DNA from: CAIMMJ01 sp037131955
GTDB lineage: Bacteria; Bacteroidota; Bacteroidia; UBA4408
NCBI GenBank assembly: GCA_037131955.1
Contig: JBAXQC010000039.1
Location: 1-26,693 of the forward strand
Direction: 5' to 3'
DNA: 26,693 bases
The translations under genes were made by a program, and so were the position numbers. Shown here piece after piece: positions 15,592 through 24,007 of this stretch; the stretch's first letter is position 1, and each line of letters begins with the position of its first letter. The notes beneath the pieces were generated by a model. That model was not told where the DNA came from, did no database searches, and worked only from the letters and a program-made list of their open reading frames with translations.

Positions 15592-15620
15592 AGAGCAATA
15601 GTTTCTATTTCTTTTTTTTT
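15592..15620 (+). terminator. Probable terminator after der
   Basis: A hairpin with a 5-bp inner stem (AATAG/CTATT, three-T loop), one mismatch and about four further pairs is followed by nine T residues (15612-15620). The stem is weak, but its position between the der stop and the priA promoter element is right. Confidence 0.42.
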
Positions 15621-15624
15621 GTTG

Positions 15625-15632
15625 TAAATTTG
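15625..15632 (+). promoter_or_regulatory. -7 element upstream of priA
   Basis: TAAATTTG matches TAnnTTTG exactly, 49 bases ahead of the priA ATG and directly after the der terminator. No clear TTTG at -33. Confidence 0.35.
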
Positions 15633-15681
15633 TTTATAACACGTTTTGTAAATTGTGATTTGCAATTAAACATTTTTTTAG

Positions 15682-18168
15682 ATGAGTTTAAAAAAGGGCA
15701 GTTTAGAATTATTTGCAGAAGTTGTTTTGCCCCTTAGTTTATCAGGAACATTTACTTACAGCATCCCAGATAATTTAAAATCGAGATTAAAAGTTGGACA
15801 AAGAGTAATTGTTCCTGTTAGAACCTCCAAACTTTATACAGGAATAGTATTTTCTATTAACAACACAATACCTGATACCTATCAAACAAGAGATATTGAG
15901 GAAATTCTCGATGAAAAACCTGTTACTAATGAATTGCATTTAAATTTTTGGAAATGGATTTCGGAGTATTATATGTGCAATTTAGGTGAAGTTTTTGCTG
16001 CAGCATTACCATCCGTTTTAAGGCCACAAAGCAGTTCCAAAATCAAATTTAATTTTGACATCAACAAAGATTATTTAAATTTTGAATGGGAGCACTTAGA
16101 CGAAGACGAACAAGAATTAATTAAAGTAATGTCGTCGATTGAGGAAGGTAAAAATTTAGATGAATTAAAAAATATCATAGGAAAATCTAAACTGAGCAAT
16201 CTCCTGTCAAAAGGTATTTTTATTGTAGAAGAAATTTTAAAAGAACACGAAAAATCATTGAAAGAAACGTTTGTAAAATTAAATCCTAAATATAAAAATG
16301 AGCAAGAATTTATAGAACTGATCAATAATTTAGAACAAAAAAATCCTAAACATTTAGATATCATTCTTTATTATCTGAGTCTCACTAAAAAAGATGGAAA
16401 ATCAATTTTACCGGTTTCAAAGAAGAAATTATTACAAAATAAAAATCTAAGTACTTCTTCTTATAATACGCTTATAAAACACGAAATTTTAATTCAGGAA
16501 GTTTTAGATACCGACAGACTGCAAATAGAAAAAAACAACGAAATAAAAATTGAGCTTTCTACAAACCAACAAGAAGTATTTAGTTCAATTCAAAATTATT
16601 TTACTAAACAAAATATAGGATTACTAAATGGAATAACCGGAAGTGGGAAAACTGAAATTTATTCTAAACTAATTAACGATGAACTGCAAAACGGGAATTC
16701 TTGTTTGCTGTTATTACCAGAAATTGCATTAACGCAGCAATTGATAACTCGGCTAAAAATAATTTTTGGAGAAAACGTTTTGGTTTATCACTCAAGAATT
16801 AACGAACAGCAAAGGGCTGAGATTTATAAAAATGTGTTTACCTCTAAAATTCCATTATTGGTTGTTGGAGCACGTTCGTCAATATTTTTACCGTTTGCAA
16901 AATTAGGGCTTGTTATTATTGATGAAGAACATGATTCTTCTTATAAACAACACGAACCGTCACCAAGGTATAATGCAAGAGATTGTGCCATTTACTTGGC
17001 ACATATTTTTAAAGCAAAAGTATTGCTGGGCTCTGCAACGCCAAGCATAGAAACCCTTTTTAATTGCAGCAATGGCAAATACTTTAAGGTTGATTTAAAT
17101 ACAAGATTTGGAGATAGTATTTTACCTCATATTGTTTTAGTTGACTTATTAAAACAAAAGTATCGGATAAATACTCCCAAATATTTAACAGAAGAGTTAA
17201 TTAATTCCATTAAAACTGCTGTAAAAAACAAAGAACAAGTTTTGCTTTTTCAAAACCGTAGAGGATTTTCTCCTGTGTTAATTTGCGAAAGCTGCGGATG
17301 GGTTCCTTATTGCATAAACTGTGATGTTTCGTTAAACTACCACAAATCAATTAATGTTATTAGATGCCATTATTGTGGATATTATGAGACTCCGCCAAAA
17401 AACTGTAAAAAATGTGGTAGCACAAGAATTACTATGCAAGGGTTTGGAACAGAAAAAGTAGAAGAAGATTTATCCTTAATAATTCCAGAATTGAGAATTG
17501 CTAGGTTTGATTTAGATTCAACCCGATCAAAATTTTCTTACAACAAAATTGTAAATGAATTTGAAGCAGGAAACATTGATGTTTTAGTAGGCACACAAAT
17601 GCTTTCGAAAGGGTTAGACTTTAGCAATATTTCTTTAGTTGGCATTTTAAACGCAGATTCACTTTTACATTTTCCTGATTACAGAACGTTTGAACGTGCT
17701 TTTCAAATGATGGTGCAAGTTAGCGGTAGAGCAGGAAGAAGAAAAAAGCAAGGAACAGTATTAATTCAAACGTACAATACTAAAAATCAAATTTTCGATT
17801 ATGTTCTAAACTCATCTAACATTGATGATTTCTACAATTGGCAATTGGTAGAAAGAAAACAATTTTATTACCCTCCTTTTACTAAATTGATAAAAATTTT
17901 AGTGCTTCACAAAGATAAACATGAGGTAGATTTTGCTGCAAACGAACTTTGTAATTACTTAAAAATAACTTTTGCTTCTAATGTTCTAGGTCCAGAATTT
18001 CCTTTTGTTCAGAAAATCAGAAACAATTTTCAAATGCAAATCCTTTTAAAATGGGATAAAAACAAATCCTTTTCGCAGGCAAAATTAGCTATCAAAGAAA
18101 TTATTAATTCTTTTCATAACAATTCAACAGTAAAAGGCACGAGAGTAATTGTTGATGTTGACCCGTGA
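15682..18168 (+). CDS. priA: Primosomal protein N' (replication restart helicase PriA)
   Basis: A 3'-5' DNA helicase that recognises stalled forks and reloads the replisome. 828 residues with the full domain order: N-terminal 3'-end-binding domain (about 8-110, YSIPDNLKSRLKVGQRVIVP), winged-helix/linker region, helicase with Walker A GITGSGKT (317-324) and DEEH box (414-417), and the inserted zinc-binding module with eight Cys at 535, 538, 544, 547, 562, 565, 575 and 578. Later motifs GTQMLSKGLDF and QVSGRAGRR are also intact. ATG at 15682 gives the normal N-terminus. It has its own -7 element and is followed by porQ after 64 bases with another -7 element, so it may be monocistronic. Confidence 0.97.
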   Translation: MSLKKGSLELFAEVVLPLSLSGTFTYSIPDNLKSRLKVGQRVIVPVRTSKLYTGIVFSINNTIPDTYQTRDIEEILDEKPVTNELHLNFWKWISEYYMCNLGEVFAAALPSVLRPQSSSKIKFNFDINKDYLNFEWEHLDEDEQELIKVMSSIEEGKNLDELKNIIGKSKLSNLLSKGIFIVEEILKEHEKSLKETFVKLNPKYKNEQEFIELINNLEQKNPKHLDIILYYLSLTKKDGKSILPVSKKKLLQNKNLSTSSYNTLIKHEILIQEVLDTDRLQIEKNNEIKIELSTNQQEVFSSIQNYFTKQNIGLLNGITGSGKTEIYSKLINDELQNGNSCLLLLPEIALTQQLITRLKIIFGENVLVYHSRINEQQRAEIYKNVFTSKIPLLVVGARSSIFLPFAKLGLVIIDEEHDSSYKQHEPSPRYNARDCAIYLAHIFKAKVLLGSATPSIETLFNCSNGKYFKVDLNTRFGDSILPHIVLVDLLKQKYRINTPKYLTEELINSIKTAVKNKEQVLLFQNRRGFSPVLICESCGWVPYCINCDVSLNYHKSINVIRCHYCGYYETPPKNCKKCGSTRITMQGFGTEKVEEDLSLIIPELRIARFDLDSTRSKFSYNKIVNEFEAGNIDVLVGTQMLSKGLDFSNISLVGILNADSLLHFPDYRTFERAFQMMVQVSGRAGRRKKQGTVLIQTYNTKNQIFDYVLNSSNIDDFYNWQLVERKQFYYPPFTKLIKILVLHKDKHEVDFAANELCNYLKITFASNVLGPEFPFVQKIRNNFQMQILLKWDKNKSFSQAKLAIKEIINSFHNNSTVKGTRVIVDVDP

Positions 18169-18212
18169 TGAATACAATAAAAAATAATGCTTATCGTTTA
18201 AAATCCTTGTTT

Positions 18213-18220
18213 TATATTTG
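18213..18220 (+). promoter_or_regulatory. -7 element upstream of porQ
   Basis: TATATTTG, an exact TAnnTTTG match, ends 12 bases before the porQ ATG. The implied leader is very short. No matching -33 TTTG is seen. Confidence 0.4.
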
Positions 18221-18232
18221 AAAAAGTAAATC

Positions 18233-19300
18233 ATGAAAAAAAGAGACACTAATTATTTAGTTTATAATGTTTTATTTTTACCATTAATAGTATTTTTTTG
18301 TTTTACATTTTCTCCAGTAAAATCACAAACAAAAGCAAGAACCACTTATAATTTTTTAAACTTTTTGCCTTCAGCAAGATTAGGAGCAACCAACGGAACA
18401 TCAATAGCAATAAGGGATTACGAAAGTACTTTGGCATATCAAAATCCATCTTTGCTAAATGCAGAAATGAGTGGTCAGGTATCTTTAAACTATGTAAATT
18501 ATATTTCTGATGCTAACTATGGAGTAATAGGTTATGTTGCAAAAGAAAGGAAGCAAGGGATTTTTTCTGCTTCGCTCACTTATTTAAATTACGGGAATTT
18601 TACACAAACAGACGAAACATCTTCAATTACAGGTAAGTTTTCTGCCTCAGATTACTGCCTCTCTTTAGGTTGGGGAAAGCAATTAAACGAAGTTATATCT
18701 GTTGGCGGAAATTTTAAAACTATTTATTCTGCCTACGAAACCTATCGTTCTTTTGGACTTGCAATAGATATAGCAGGCCATTATCAGCATCCGGGAAAAC
18801 TTTTTAGCGCCACAATTCTTGCTAGAAATATTGGCGCTCAACTAAAATCATATTCCTCAACAAGAGATAATCTACCACTTCAAACACAAGCCGCAATTGC
18901 TTATAAACTAGAACATGTTCCCCTAAGGTTTTTAGTAATGTACGACAATATTCACAATTGGAAATTGGTTCAAGCAGATACAACTAAAAGTTTTGATCCA
19001 ATATCTGGACAAGAAATTATTTCTAAATCTGGTTTTGGAAAAAATCTATCGAGACACTTTTCACTTGGTGCAGAATTTTTAATTTCTAAATATTTCAATT
19101 TAAGATTTGGATACCAAGTTAGAAAACAACAAGAATTAAAAATGGAAGATAAAGCAGGATTAATAGGCTTTTCCGCTGGTGTTGGATTTAAGTTATCTAA
19201 ATTCATATTTTCGTACGGCTGGGGCAAGTATCATTTTTTTGGAAATTCAAATCATCTCTCCTTAATTTTTAAACCATCAGATTTTCATAAAAAGAGTTAG
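18233..19300 (+). CDS. porQ: Type IX secretion system protein PorQ
   Basis: An outer-membrane beta-barrel protein of the Bacteroidota type IX secretion system, part of the attachment machinery with PorU, PorV and PorZ as known from Porphyromonas. 355 residues. An N-terminal signal sequence (VLFLPLIVFFCFTFSPVKSQ) is followed by the family pattern: YNFLNFLPSARLGATNG, YQNPSLLNAEMSGQVSLNYVNY, YLNYGNF, FKTIYSAYETYRSFGLA, NIGAQLKSY, HVPLRFLVMYDNIHNW, and a final aromatic-rich strand. The downstream gene is cmk, a neighbour I recall for porQ in other Bacteroidota. Its presence implies that the organism has a T9SS, though no cargo with a C-terminal T9SS domain is in this window. Confidence 0.88.
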   Translation: MKKRDTNYLVYNVLFLPLIVFFCFTFSPVKSQTKARTTYNFLNFLPSARLGATNGTSIAIRDYESTLAYQNPSLLNAEMSGQVSLNYVNYISDANYGVIGYVAKERKQGIFSASLTYLNYGNFTQTDETSSITGKFSASDYCLSLGWGKQLNEVISVGGNFKTIYSAYETYRSFGLAIDIAGHYQHPGKLFSATILARNIGAQLKSYSSTRDNLPLQTQAAIAYKLEHVPLRFLVMYDNIHNWKLVQADTTKSFDPISGQEIISKSGFGKNLSRHFSLGAEFLISKYFNLRFGYQVRKQQELKMEDKAGLIGFSAGVGFKLSKFIFSYGWGKYHFFGNSNHLSLIFKPSDFHKKS

Positions 19301-19329
19301 GTAAAATAAAATTGCAATATTACTTTTAC
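19301..19329 (+). repeat. Bulged inverted repeat between porQ and cmk
   Basis: GTAAAATAA (19301-19309) can pair with TTACTTTTAC (19320-19329) leaving one bulged C and a 10-base loop that contains the palindrome TTGCAA. It begins directly after the porQ stop. Without a U-tract it is not a standard terminator; an RNA processing or stability hairpin is possible, as is chance. Confidence 0.25.
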
Positions 19330-19349
19330 TGCATAAACATTTTTAAAAT

Positions 19350-20030
19350 ATGGATGCAATAACTGTTGCAATTGACGGATATTCTTCTTGCGGAAAAAGC
19401 ACTTTAGCTAAGGCTCTAGCTGTAAAATTAGGATATTCTTACATTGATACGGGAGCAATGTACAGGGCAACAACACTTTTTTTGATTCGCAAAGGTTTAC
19501 ATCCTTCACAAGAAAACTTTGAGCAAAATGTAGTTGAACAACTTAAAGATATTCACCTATCATTTAAATACAATCCATCTACTAAAGGTTCTGACACTTA
19601 TTTAAATGCTGAAAATGTAGATGCAGAAATTCGTCAAATGAGTGTTTCCAATATGGTTTCGGATGTTAGTGTTATTAAAGAAGTAAGAGAAAAAATGGTA
19701 GCCATACAAAAAAAATTAGGAAAAGGAAAAGCTGTAGTTATGGAAGGGCGAGACATAGGAACAAATGTTTTTCCGGATGCCGAGCTAAAAATTTTTATGA
19801 CAGCTGATTTAGAAATAAGAATGCAAAGGCGATACGATGAATTGCATTCCAAAGGTATGTTGGTATCAATGGAAGAAGTAAAAAAAAATTTAGAGTCAAG
19901 AGATTACCAAGATACCCACAGAAAAGAAAACCCACTTATAAAAGCGGAAGATGCAATTGTTTTAGACAACAGTGATTTAAACAGACTGGAACAATTGGAA
20001 TATGTTCTTAAACTAATAAAGAATTTATAA
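19350..20030 (+). CDS. cmk: Cytidylate kinase
   Basis: Phosphorylates CMP and dCMP to the diphosphates in pyrimidine nucleotide salvage. 226 residues, standard length. The P-loop is GYSSCGKST (10-18), followed by YIDTGAMYRA, the CMP-binding pattern, then VVMEGRDIGTNVFPDAELKIFMTA and the lid region RMQRRYDE. The gene ends in TTA TAA, and these six bases are shared with the carbonic anhydrase gene on the other strand. No separate TAnnTTTG promoter is visible in the 49 bases after porQ, so it may be read from the porQ promoter. Confidence 0.97.
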   Translation: MDAITVAIDGYSSCGKSTLAKALAVKLGYSYIDTGAMYRATTLFLIRKGLHPSQENFEQNVVEQLKDIHLSFKYNPSTKGSDTYLNAENVDAEIRQMSVSNMVSDVSVIKEVREKMVAIQKKLGKGKAVVMEGRDIGTNVFPDAELKIFMTADLEIRMQRRYDELHSKGMLVSMEEVKKNLESRDYQDTHRKENPLIKAEDAIVLDNSDLNRLEQLEYVLKLIKNL

Positions 20031-20657
20031 GTCATCAAATTCGTAAATATCATCTAAATGTGTTCCAACTGGAATATCAATAATAGGTTTTATAATGCCA
20101 TTAGATAGTCCATATACCCAACCGTGAATTTGAGGAAATCCATTATGTTTCCATGACTTCTGAACAATTGATGTTTGAATTAAATTAAGGCATTGTTCTT
20201 TTACATTTAATTCTGTAAGCATGTTTACTTTTTCATCTTCACTTTGCAGAGCATCAATTTCTTTTCTATGAATTCTGTAAACATCCTTTATATTTCTTAA
20301 CCACTTGTTTAAAATTCCAAAAGAATGTTTAGTCATACTTGCCTTTATTCCACCGCAACCATAATGTCCACAAACTATTATGTGTTTTACGTGCAGGTGA
20401 TTTACTGCATAATCTAAAACACTTAGCAGATTTAAATCGGTATGAACCACCATATTGGCAATGTTGCGGTGAACAAATATTTCTCCGGGTTGTGTTCCGG
20501 TTATTTCATTGGCCGAAACTCTGCTATCACTGCATCCAATCCAAAGGAACTCAGGATTTTGAATTCCCGCTAAATTGTTAAAAAAATCAGGATCGTTCTC
20601 TAATTTTTCTTTTGCCCATGCTTTGTTTTCCAATAACAATTTTTCGAACGATTTCAT
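20025..20657 (-). CDS. Beta-class carbonic anhydrase
   Basis: Interconverts carbon dioxide and bicarbonate. 210 residues, with the complete zinc site of the beta class: C42, the C-x-D-x-R signature (C42, D44, R46), H98 and C101 (IIVCGHYGCGG). No signal peptide, so cytoplasmic. The SulP transporter gene lies 13 bases upstream on the same strand, so the two form an operon, which suggests handling of imported bicarbonate. The 3' end overlaps cmk by 6 bases, convergently, with no room for a terminator between them. Confidence 0.95.
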   Translation of the reverse strand: MKSFEKLLLENKAWAKEKLENDPDFFNNLAGIQNPEFLWIGCSDSRVSANEITGTQPGEIFVHRNIANMVVHTDLNLLSVLDYAVNHLHVKHIIVCGHYGCGGIKASMTKHSFGILNKWLRNIKDVYRIHRKEIDALQSEDEKVNMLTELNVKEQCLNLIQTSIVQKSWKHNGFPQIHGWVYGLSNGIIKPIIDIPVGTHLDDIYEFDDL

Positions 20658-20670
20658 ACACTATTTAATT

Positions 20671-22233
20671 TTAGCTTTTAATTTGTTTATGGGCAATATC
20701 TATAAAAACTTCAGGTTTACCTTTTATTCTTTCTATATACACTCTTATTCCTTTACTGCTTGATGTTTCAATAAAATCATTTACCAAATCAACAATGTCT
20801 TTGTCAATAAAATCGGCTTTAGTAGGGTCAATAATTACAGCCGAATTATTTGGAATTTTTGCCAAGCTTCTTTTAACGAAACTCTTGTTTAAAAAAGAAA
20901 CTTCTTTTCTAAAACGAATTAAATAATTGTTGTTGTCTTTAATTATAAAAATACTTGTTCTAAAGTTACTTCTTACAGTAAAAAACAAACCTACTAATAT
21001 TCCAACAGCTATTCCTTTTAATAAATCTGTAAAAACAATCGCAATAATAGTTATAATGAAAGGAGCAAATTGATCAAATCCTTTTTTAAAATACTCTTTA
21101 AAAATTTGAATGTTAGCTAGCTTATAACCGGTTAAAATTAATATTGAAGCTAAAACTGATTTGGGAATTAAATTCAATAATGATGCAACAAACAATACCG
21201 AAAGCAATAGAAAAAATCCGTGCAAAATTGTAGATAGTTTTGTTTTACCCCCTGAGTTTACATTTGCCGAACTTCTTACAATTACAGAAGTAATGGGAAT
21301 CCCACCAATTAATCCGCTCAACGAGTTACCAATACCTTGTGCAATTAATTCTTTATTGGCGGGTGTAATGTTTTTTTGAGGATCTATTTTATCCACTGCT
21401 TCAATGCTTAGAAGTGTTTCAATACTTGCCACAATTGCAATTGTAAAAGCTGTAATCCATATTTTATAATTTAAAATCTCACTCCACATTGGAAAATTAA
21501 GAGAAGAAAAAAAATCTTTTGAAGATGTAAAAATTGGAAGTTGAACCAAATGTTCACTTTTAAGCGAAATTTGAGGCCATAATAAATCAAACAACTCATT
21601 TATAAATATACCAATAACTACAGCTAACAATGGCCCGGGTATTAATTTAAAAACTTTACTGTTTTTAATGCTATTACTCTCCCACAGCATCAAAATAGAA
21701 ACACCAACTAATGCTATAATAAAAGCACCAAATTCAAAGTGATTTAGCAAAGAATACAACTCAGAAAATGTATTTTTTTGATCCAGCTGAAAAAAATCTT
21801 CATCACCTTCGGGGTCTGTATCATATCCAACAAAGTGAGGAATTTGTTTTAACATTAAAATAATTCCAATAGCCGCCAACATTCCTTTTATTACAGAATT
21901 AGGAATAAAATCGCCAATTACTCCTGCTTTTAATAATCCCATTACTATTTGAATTATTCCTGATAGAAAAACTGCCAATAAAAAGGCTTCAAAAAATTTT
22001 AAGTCTAAAATTGCAGCCGCTACTATGGATGTTAATCCTGCTGCCGGTCCACTCACACTTATAGTAGAACCACTAAAATATCCAACCACTATTCCACCAA
22101 TTACTCCAGCAATAATACCCGAAAATGGCGGTGCACCCGAGGCAACTGCAACACCTAAACAAAGCGGCAATGCAACTAAAAAAACGACTATTGACGCAGA
22201 AAAGTCGCTAAGAAAAGTTTTTTTATTTATCAA
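20671..22233 (-). CDS. SulP family anion (probable bicarbonate) transporter
   Basis: A 520-residue inner-membrane transporter of the SulP/SLC26 family. The N-terminus shows the family core: FSASIVVFLVALPLCLGVAVASGAPP, then GIIAGVIGGIVVGYFSGS and SVSGPAAGLTSIV. About 10-12 hydrophobic helices run to about residue 420, including the IPITSVIVRSSANVNSGGKT stretch. The last about 90 residues resemble a shortened, divergent STAS domain (VIIDPTKADFIDKDIVDLVNDF). The start appears to be TTG at 22233; no in-frame ATG or GTG lies upstream before a stop. Being followed 13 bases later by carbonic anhydrase favours bicarbonate over sulfate as substrate, but that is inference from context only. Confidence 0.9.
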   Translation of the reverse strand: MINKKTFLSDFSASIVVFLVALPLCLGVAVASGAPPFSGIIAGVIGGIVVGYFSGSTISVSGPAAGLTSIVAAAILDLKFFEAFLLAVFLSGIIQIVMGLLKAGVIGDFIPNSVIKGMLAAIGIILMLKQIPHFVGYDTDPEGDEDFFQLDQKNTFSELYSLLNHFEFGAFIIALVGVSILMLWESNSIKNSKVFKLIPGPLLAVVIGIFINELFDLLWPQISLKSEHLVQLPIFTSSKDFFSSLNFPMWSEILNYKIWITAFTIAIVASIETLLSIEAVDKIDPQKNITPANKELIAQGIGNSLSGLIGGIPITSVIVRSSANVNSGGKTKLSTILHGFFLLLSVLFVASLLNLIPKSVLASILILTGYKLANIQIFKEYFKKGFDQFAPFIITIIAIVFTDLLKGIAVGILVGLFFTVRSNFRTSIFIIKDNNNYLIRFRKEVSFLNKSFVKRSLAKIPNNSAVIIDPTKADFIDKDIVDLVNDFIETSSSKGIRVYIERIKGKPEVFIDIAHKQIKS

Positions 22234-22283
22234 TGAAGAAATATTACATTCAAATAAAGAGAATTAAATCAAAATGCACAAAC

Positions 22284-22313
22284 AAAAAAGCCTACTAAAA
22301 ATTAGCAGGCTTT
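22284..22313 (-). terminator. Intrinsic terminator of the coiled-coil gene
   Basis: On the minus strand AAAGCCTGCTAA (22313-22302), a three-base loop and TTAGTAGGCTTT (22298-22287) form a 12-bp stem with one G-U pair, followed by more T residues to 22284. It begins 20 bases after the stop at 22334 and separates this gene from the SulP-carbonic anhydrase operon. Confidence 0.7.
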
Positions 22314-22333
22314 AATATTGAGTTAAGAACACC

Positions 22334-23239
22334 CTATCTCAAATCAAAACTAGAGCTTCCCACATTTTCTCCATCTATAAAAACATCAACCTTATACGAT
22401 CCATCTTTAAGCTTTTCTGATTCTTTTTTGGTAAAATACATACACATATCCATTGACTTGTTGCTGTAAGTAACTGACTTTTTTACACTGTAATATTGTT
22501 TTTCGCCACGTGCCGTAAACATGTTACTTTCGTCTTTGCTCGTAACTAAAACTTGACCATCAGGCGCCGTTATTTTTAGGAAAATATTTAATTCACCTGC
22601 TTTAGCAATTTTATTTTCACCCAAGATAAAACAAGCTCTTATTTTATCTACTCTTTTTGCTTTTGTGGTAGAAATCTCTTTGTCTTTTCCTTTTTGTTTT
22701 ATTGCGTCGGCAAACAATTCATAAATTTTATGTTTTGAACCAATGTCTATCAATTGCTTTTTTTCTGCTGACAATTGTTCTGTTTTACCTTTTTCTGCTG
22801 CTAAATTTGTTTTAACCTCTGTATTTTCTTCGTTTAAGGCTTTATTCACAACATTTAGAGAATCAATTGTTGCTACGTATTTTTGCAATGAACCTTTAAG
22901 CGACTCTATTTCTTTTCTGAGCTTTGCAATTACTGCAGAATTACCTTTGTATTTTTGTAACTGAATTCCTAAATCTTCTAATTGTTCTTTTTTTGCATCA
23001 AGTTCCGATTGAAGTTGTTTGTTGTTTGTTTGCAAGCCATCAAAAGCCTTTTGAACTTCTGCCAATTCTGACTTAGTGGTTTCAAAATCACCGGTAAGCT
23101 TTTCTTTTTCTTGAATTATTATTTGCGTGGTATTTTTTTGAGTATACAATTGATAACCCAAAAATGCTGATAATAAGGCAAATAACACTGAAAGGACTGT
23201 AAATATTTTATTTCCTGATTTTTTTTCGTTGTTTTCCAT
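22334..23239 (-). CDS. Membrane-anchored coiled-coil protein of unknown function
   Basis: A 301-residue protein I cannot assign to a characterised family. The N-terminus is basic and polar, then one membrane helix at about residues 12-30 (IFTVLSVLFALLSAFLGYQLY). Residues about 42-165 form a long coiled coil rich in Glu, Lys, Leu and Gln. The last about 120 residues look like a globular beta domain (KRVDKIRACFILGENKIAK, LNIFLKITAPDGQVLV, GSYKVDVFIDGENVGSSSFDLR). The topology suggests an inner-membrane anchor with a rod placing a beta domain in the periplasm. It is a single-gene unit with its own -7 element and terminator. Similar proteins, to my knowledge, are common hypothetical proteins in Bacteroidota. 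Confidence 0.75.
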   Translation of the reverse strand: MENNEKKSGNKIFTVLSVLFALLSAFLGYQLYTQKNTTQIIIQEKEKLTGDFETTKSELAEVQKAFDGLQTNNKQLQSELDAKKEQLEDLGIQLQKYKGNSAVIAKLRKEIESLKGSLQKYVATIDSLNVVNKALNEENTEVKTNLAAEKGKTEQLSAEKKQLIDIGSKHKIYELFADAIKQKGKDKEISTTKAKRVDKIRACFILGENKIAKAGELNIFLKITAPDGQVLVTSKDESNMFTARGEKQYYSVKKSVTYSNKSMDMCMYFTKKESEKLKDGSYKVDVFIDGENVGSSSFDLR

Positions 23240-23256
23240 ATTGTTATAATGACATG

Positions 23257-23264
23257 CAAATGTA
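23257..23264 (-). promoter_or_regulatory. -7 element upstream of the coiled-coil gene
   Basis: TACATTTG on the minus strand matches TAnnTTTG, 17 bases before the ATG at 23239. No -33 TTTG at normal spacing. Confidence 0.35.
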
Positions 23265-23315
23265 ATTTTATTATTTAAAAAATTAAGTTACTTGCAATTT
23301 ATTTTATATAAATTT

Positions 23316-24002
23316 ATGAACTTTCTGCGCTACTTCAACTATTTAATTTATCCCAATGTTTGCAGGTCATGTAGCGAAATACTTAACAATTCAGAACGTA
23401 TTGTTTGTATAAAATGTATATACAACTTACCCTATACTTTCTTTGAAAAGGAAAAAGAAAATGAAGTATATAAACTTTTTTTAGGCAGGGTTCCAATTGA
23501 ATTTGCCTCTGCATTGTGCTTATTTAGCCCAACAGGCACTATTAGAGATTTATTGCATCAACTAAAATATGGTGGTCAATCAGAAATAGGAATTAAATTA
23601 GGAAATATTTTAGGCAAAAGTTTAATGGAATCAAAATACTTTACAAAACCCGATGTAATAATTCCTGTTCCAATGCATCCAAAAAAGCTTAAAAAACGTG
23701 GATACAATCAGGCCGAAATGATTGCAATTGGTGTATCTGAAATTCTTAATGTGGAAATTCAAACAGAAGGTTTACTAAAAATATTGAATACAAAAACTCA
23801 AACAAAAAAATCAAAATTTGACAGATGGATTAATGTTGAAAGAAGTTTTGATTCAAGCAAAGATGTTGTAATTACAAATAAAAATATATTGCTAATTGAT
23901 GATGTTGTAACAACTGGTGCTACTTTAGAGGCATGCTCAAGTTCTTTGCACAAAATGGGAAACAACAAAATAAGTTTAGCTACCTTAGCTTACGCACAAT
24001 AA
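23316..24002 (+). CDS. ComF family phosphoribosyltransferase-like protein
   Basis: A 228-residue ComF-type protein, linked to DNA uptake during natural transformation in some species but widespread in species not known to be competent. The N-terminus carries a four-Cys zinc-ribbon-like site (C16, C19, C31, C34). Then come the conserved LLHQLKYGG, DVIIPVPMHPKKLKKRGYNQAE (family hallmark PxP...RGxNQ) and the PRPP-binding loop ILLIDDVVTTGAT (about 191-203). The frame is open from a TTG at 23292, but ATG at 23316 (MNFLRYFNYLIYPNVC) is the natural start. The methionine sulfoxide reductase gene starts 5 bases downstream. Biochemical activity of ComF proteins is not well defined. Confidence 0.9.
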   Translation: MNFLRYFNYLIYPNVCRSCSEILNNSERIVCIKCIYNLPYTFFEKEKENEVYKLFLGRVPIEFASALCLFSPTGTIRDLLHQLKYGGQSEIGIKLGNILGKSLMESKYFTKPDVIIPVPMHPKKLKKRGYNQAEMIAIGVSEILNVEIQTEGLLKILNTKTQTKKSKFDRWINVERSFDSSKDVVITNKNILLIDDVVTTGATLEACSSSLHKMGNNKISLATLAYAQ

Positions 24003-24007
24003 AAAGT

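Noticed and set aside
20671..20940. SulP STAS tail as the missing partner of the SpoIIE phosphatase
   Set aside because: The tail is covalently part of a transporter and lacks a clear phosphorylatable Ser/Thr motif; the link would be based only on the fold name.
22231..22290. TTTATTTG-like sequence as the SulP promoter
   Set aside because: It differs from TAnnTTTG at the key second base and has no -33 partner, so I did not annotate it.
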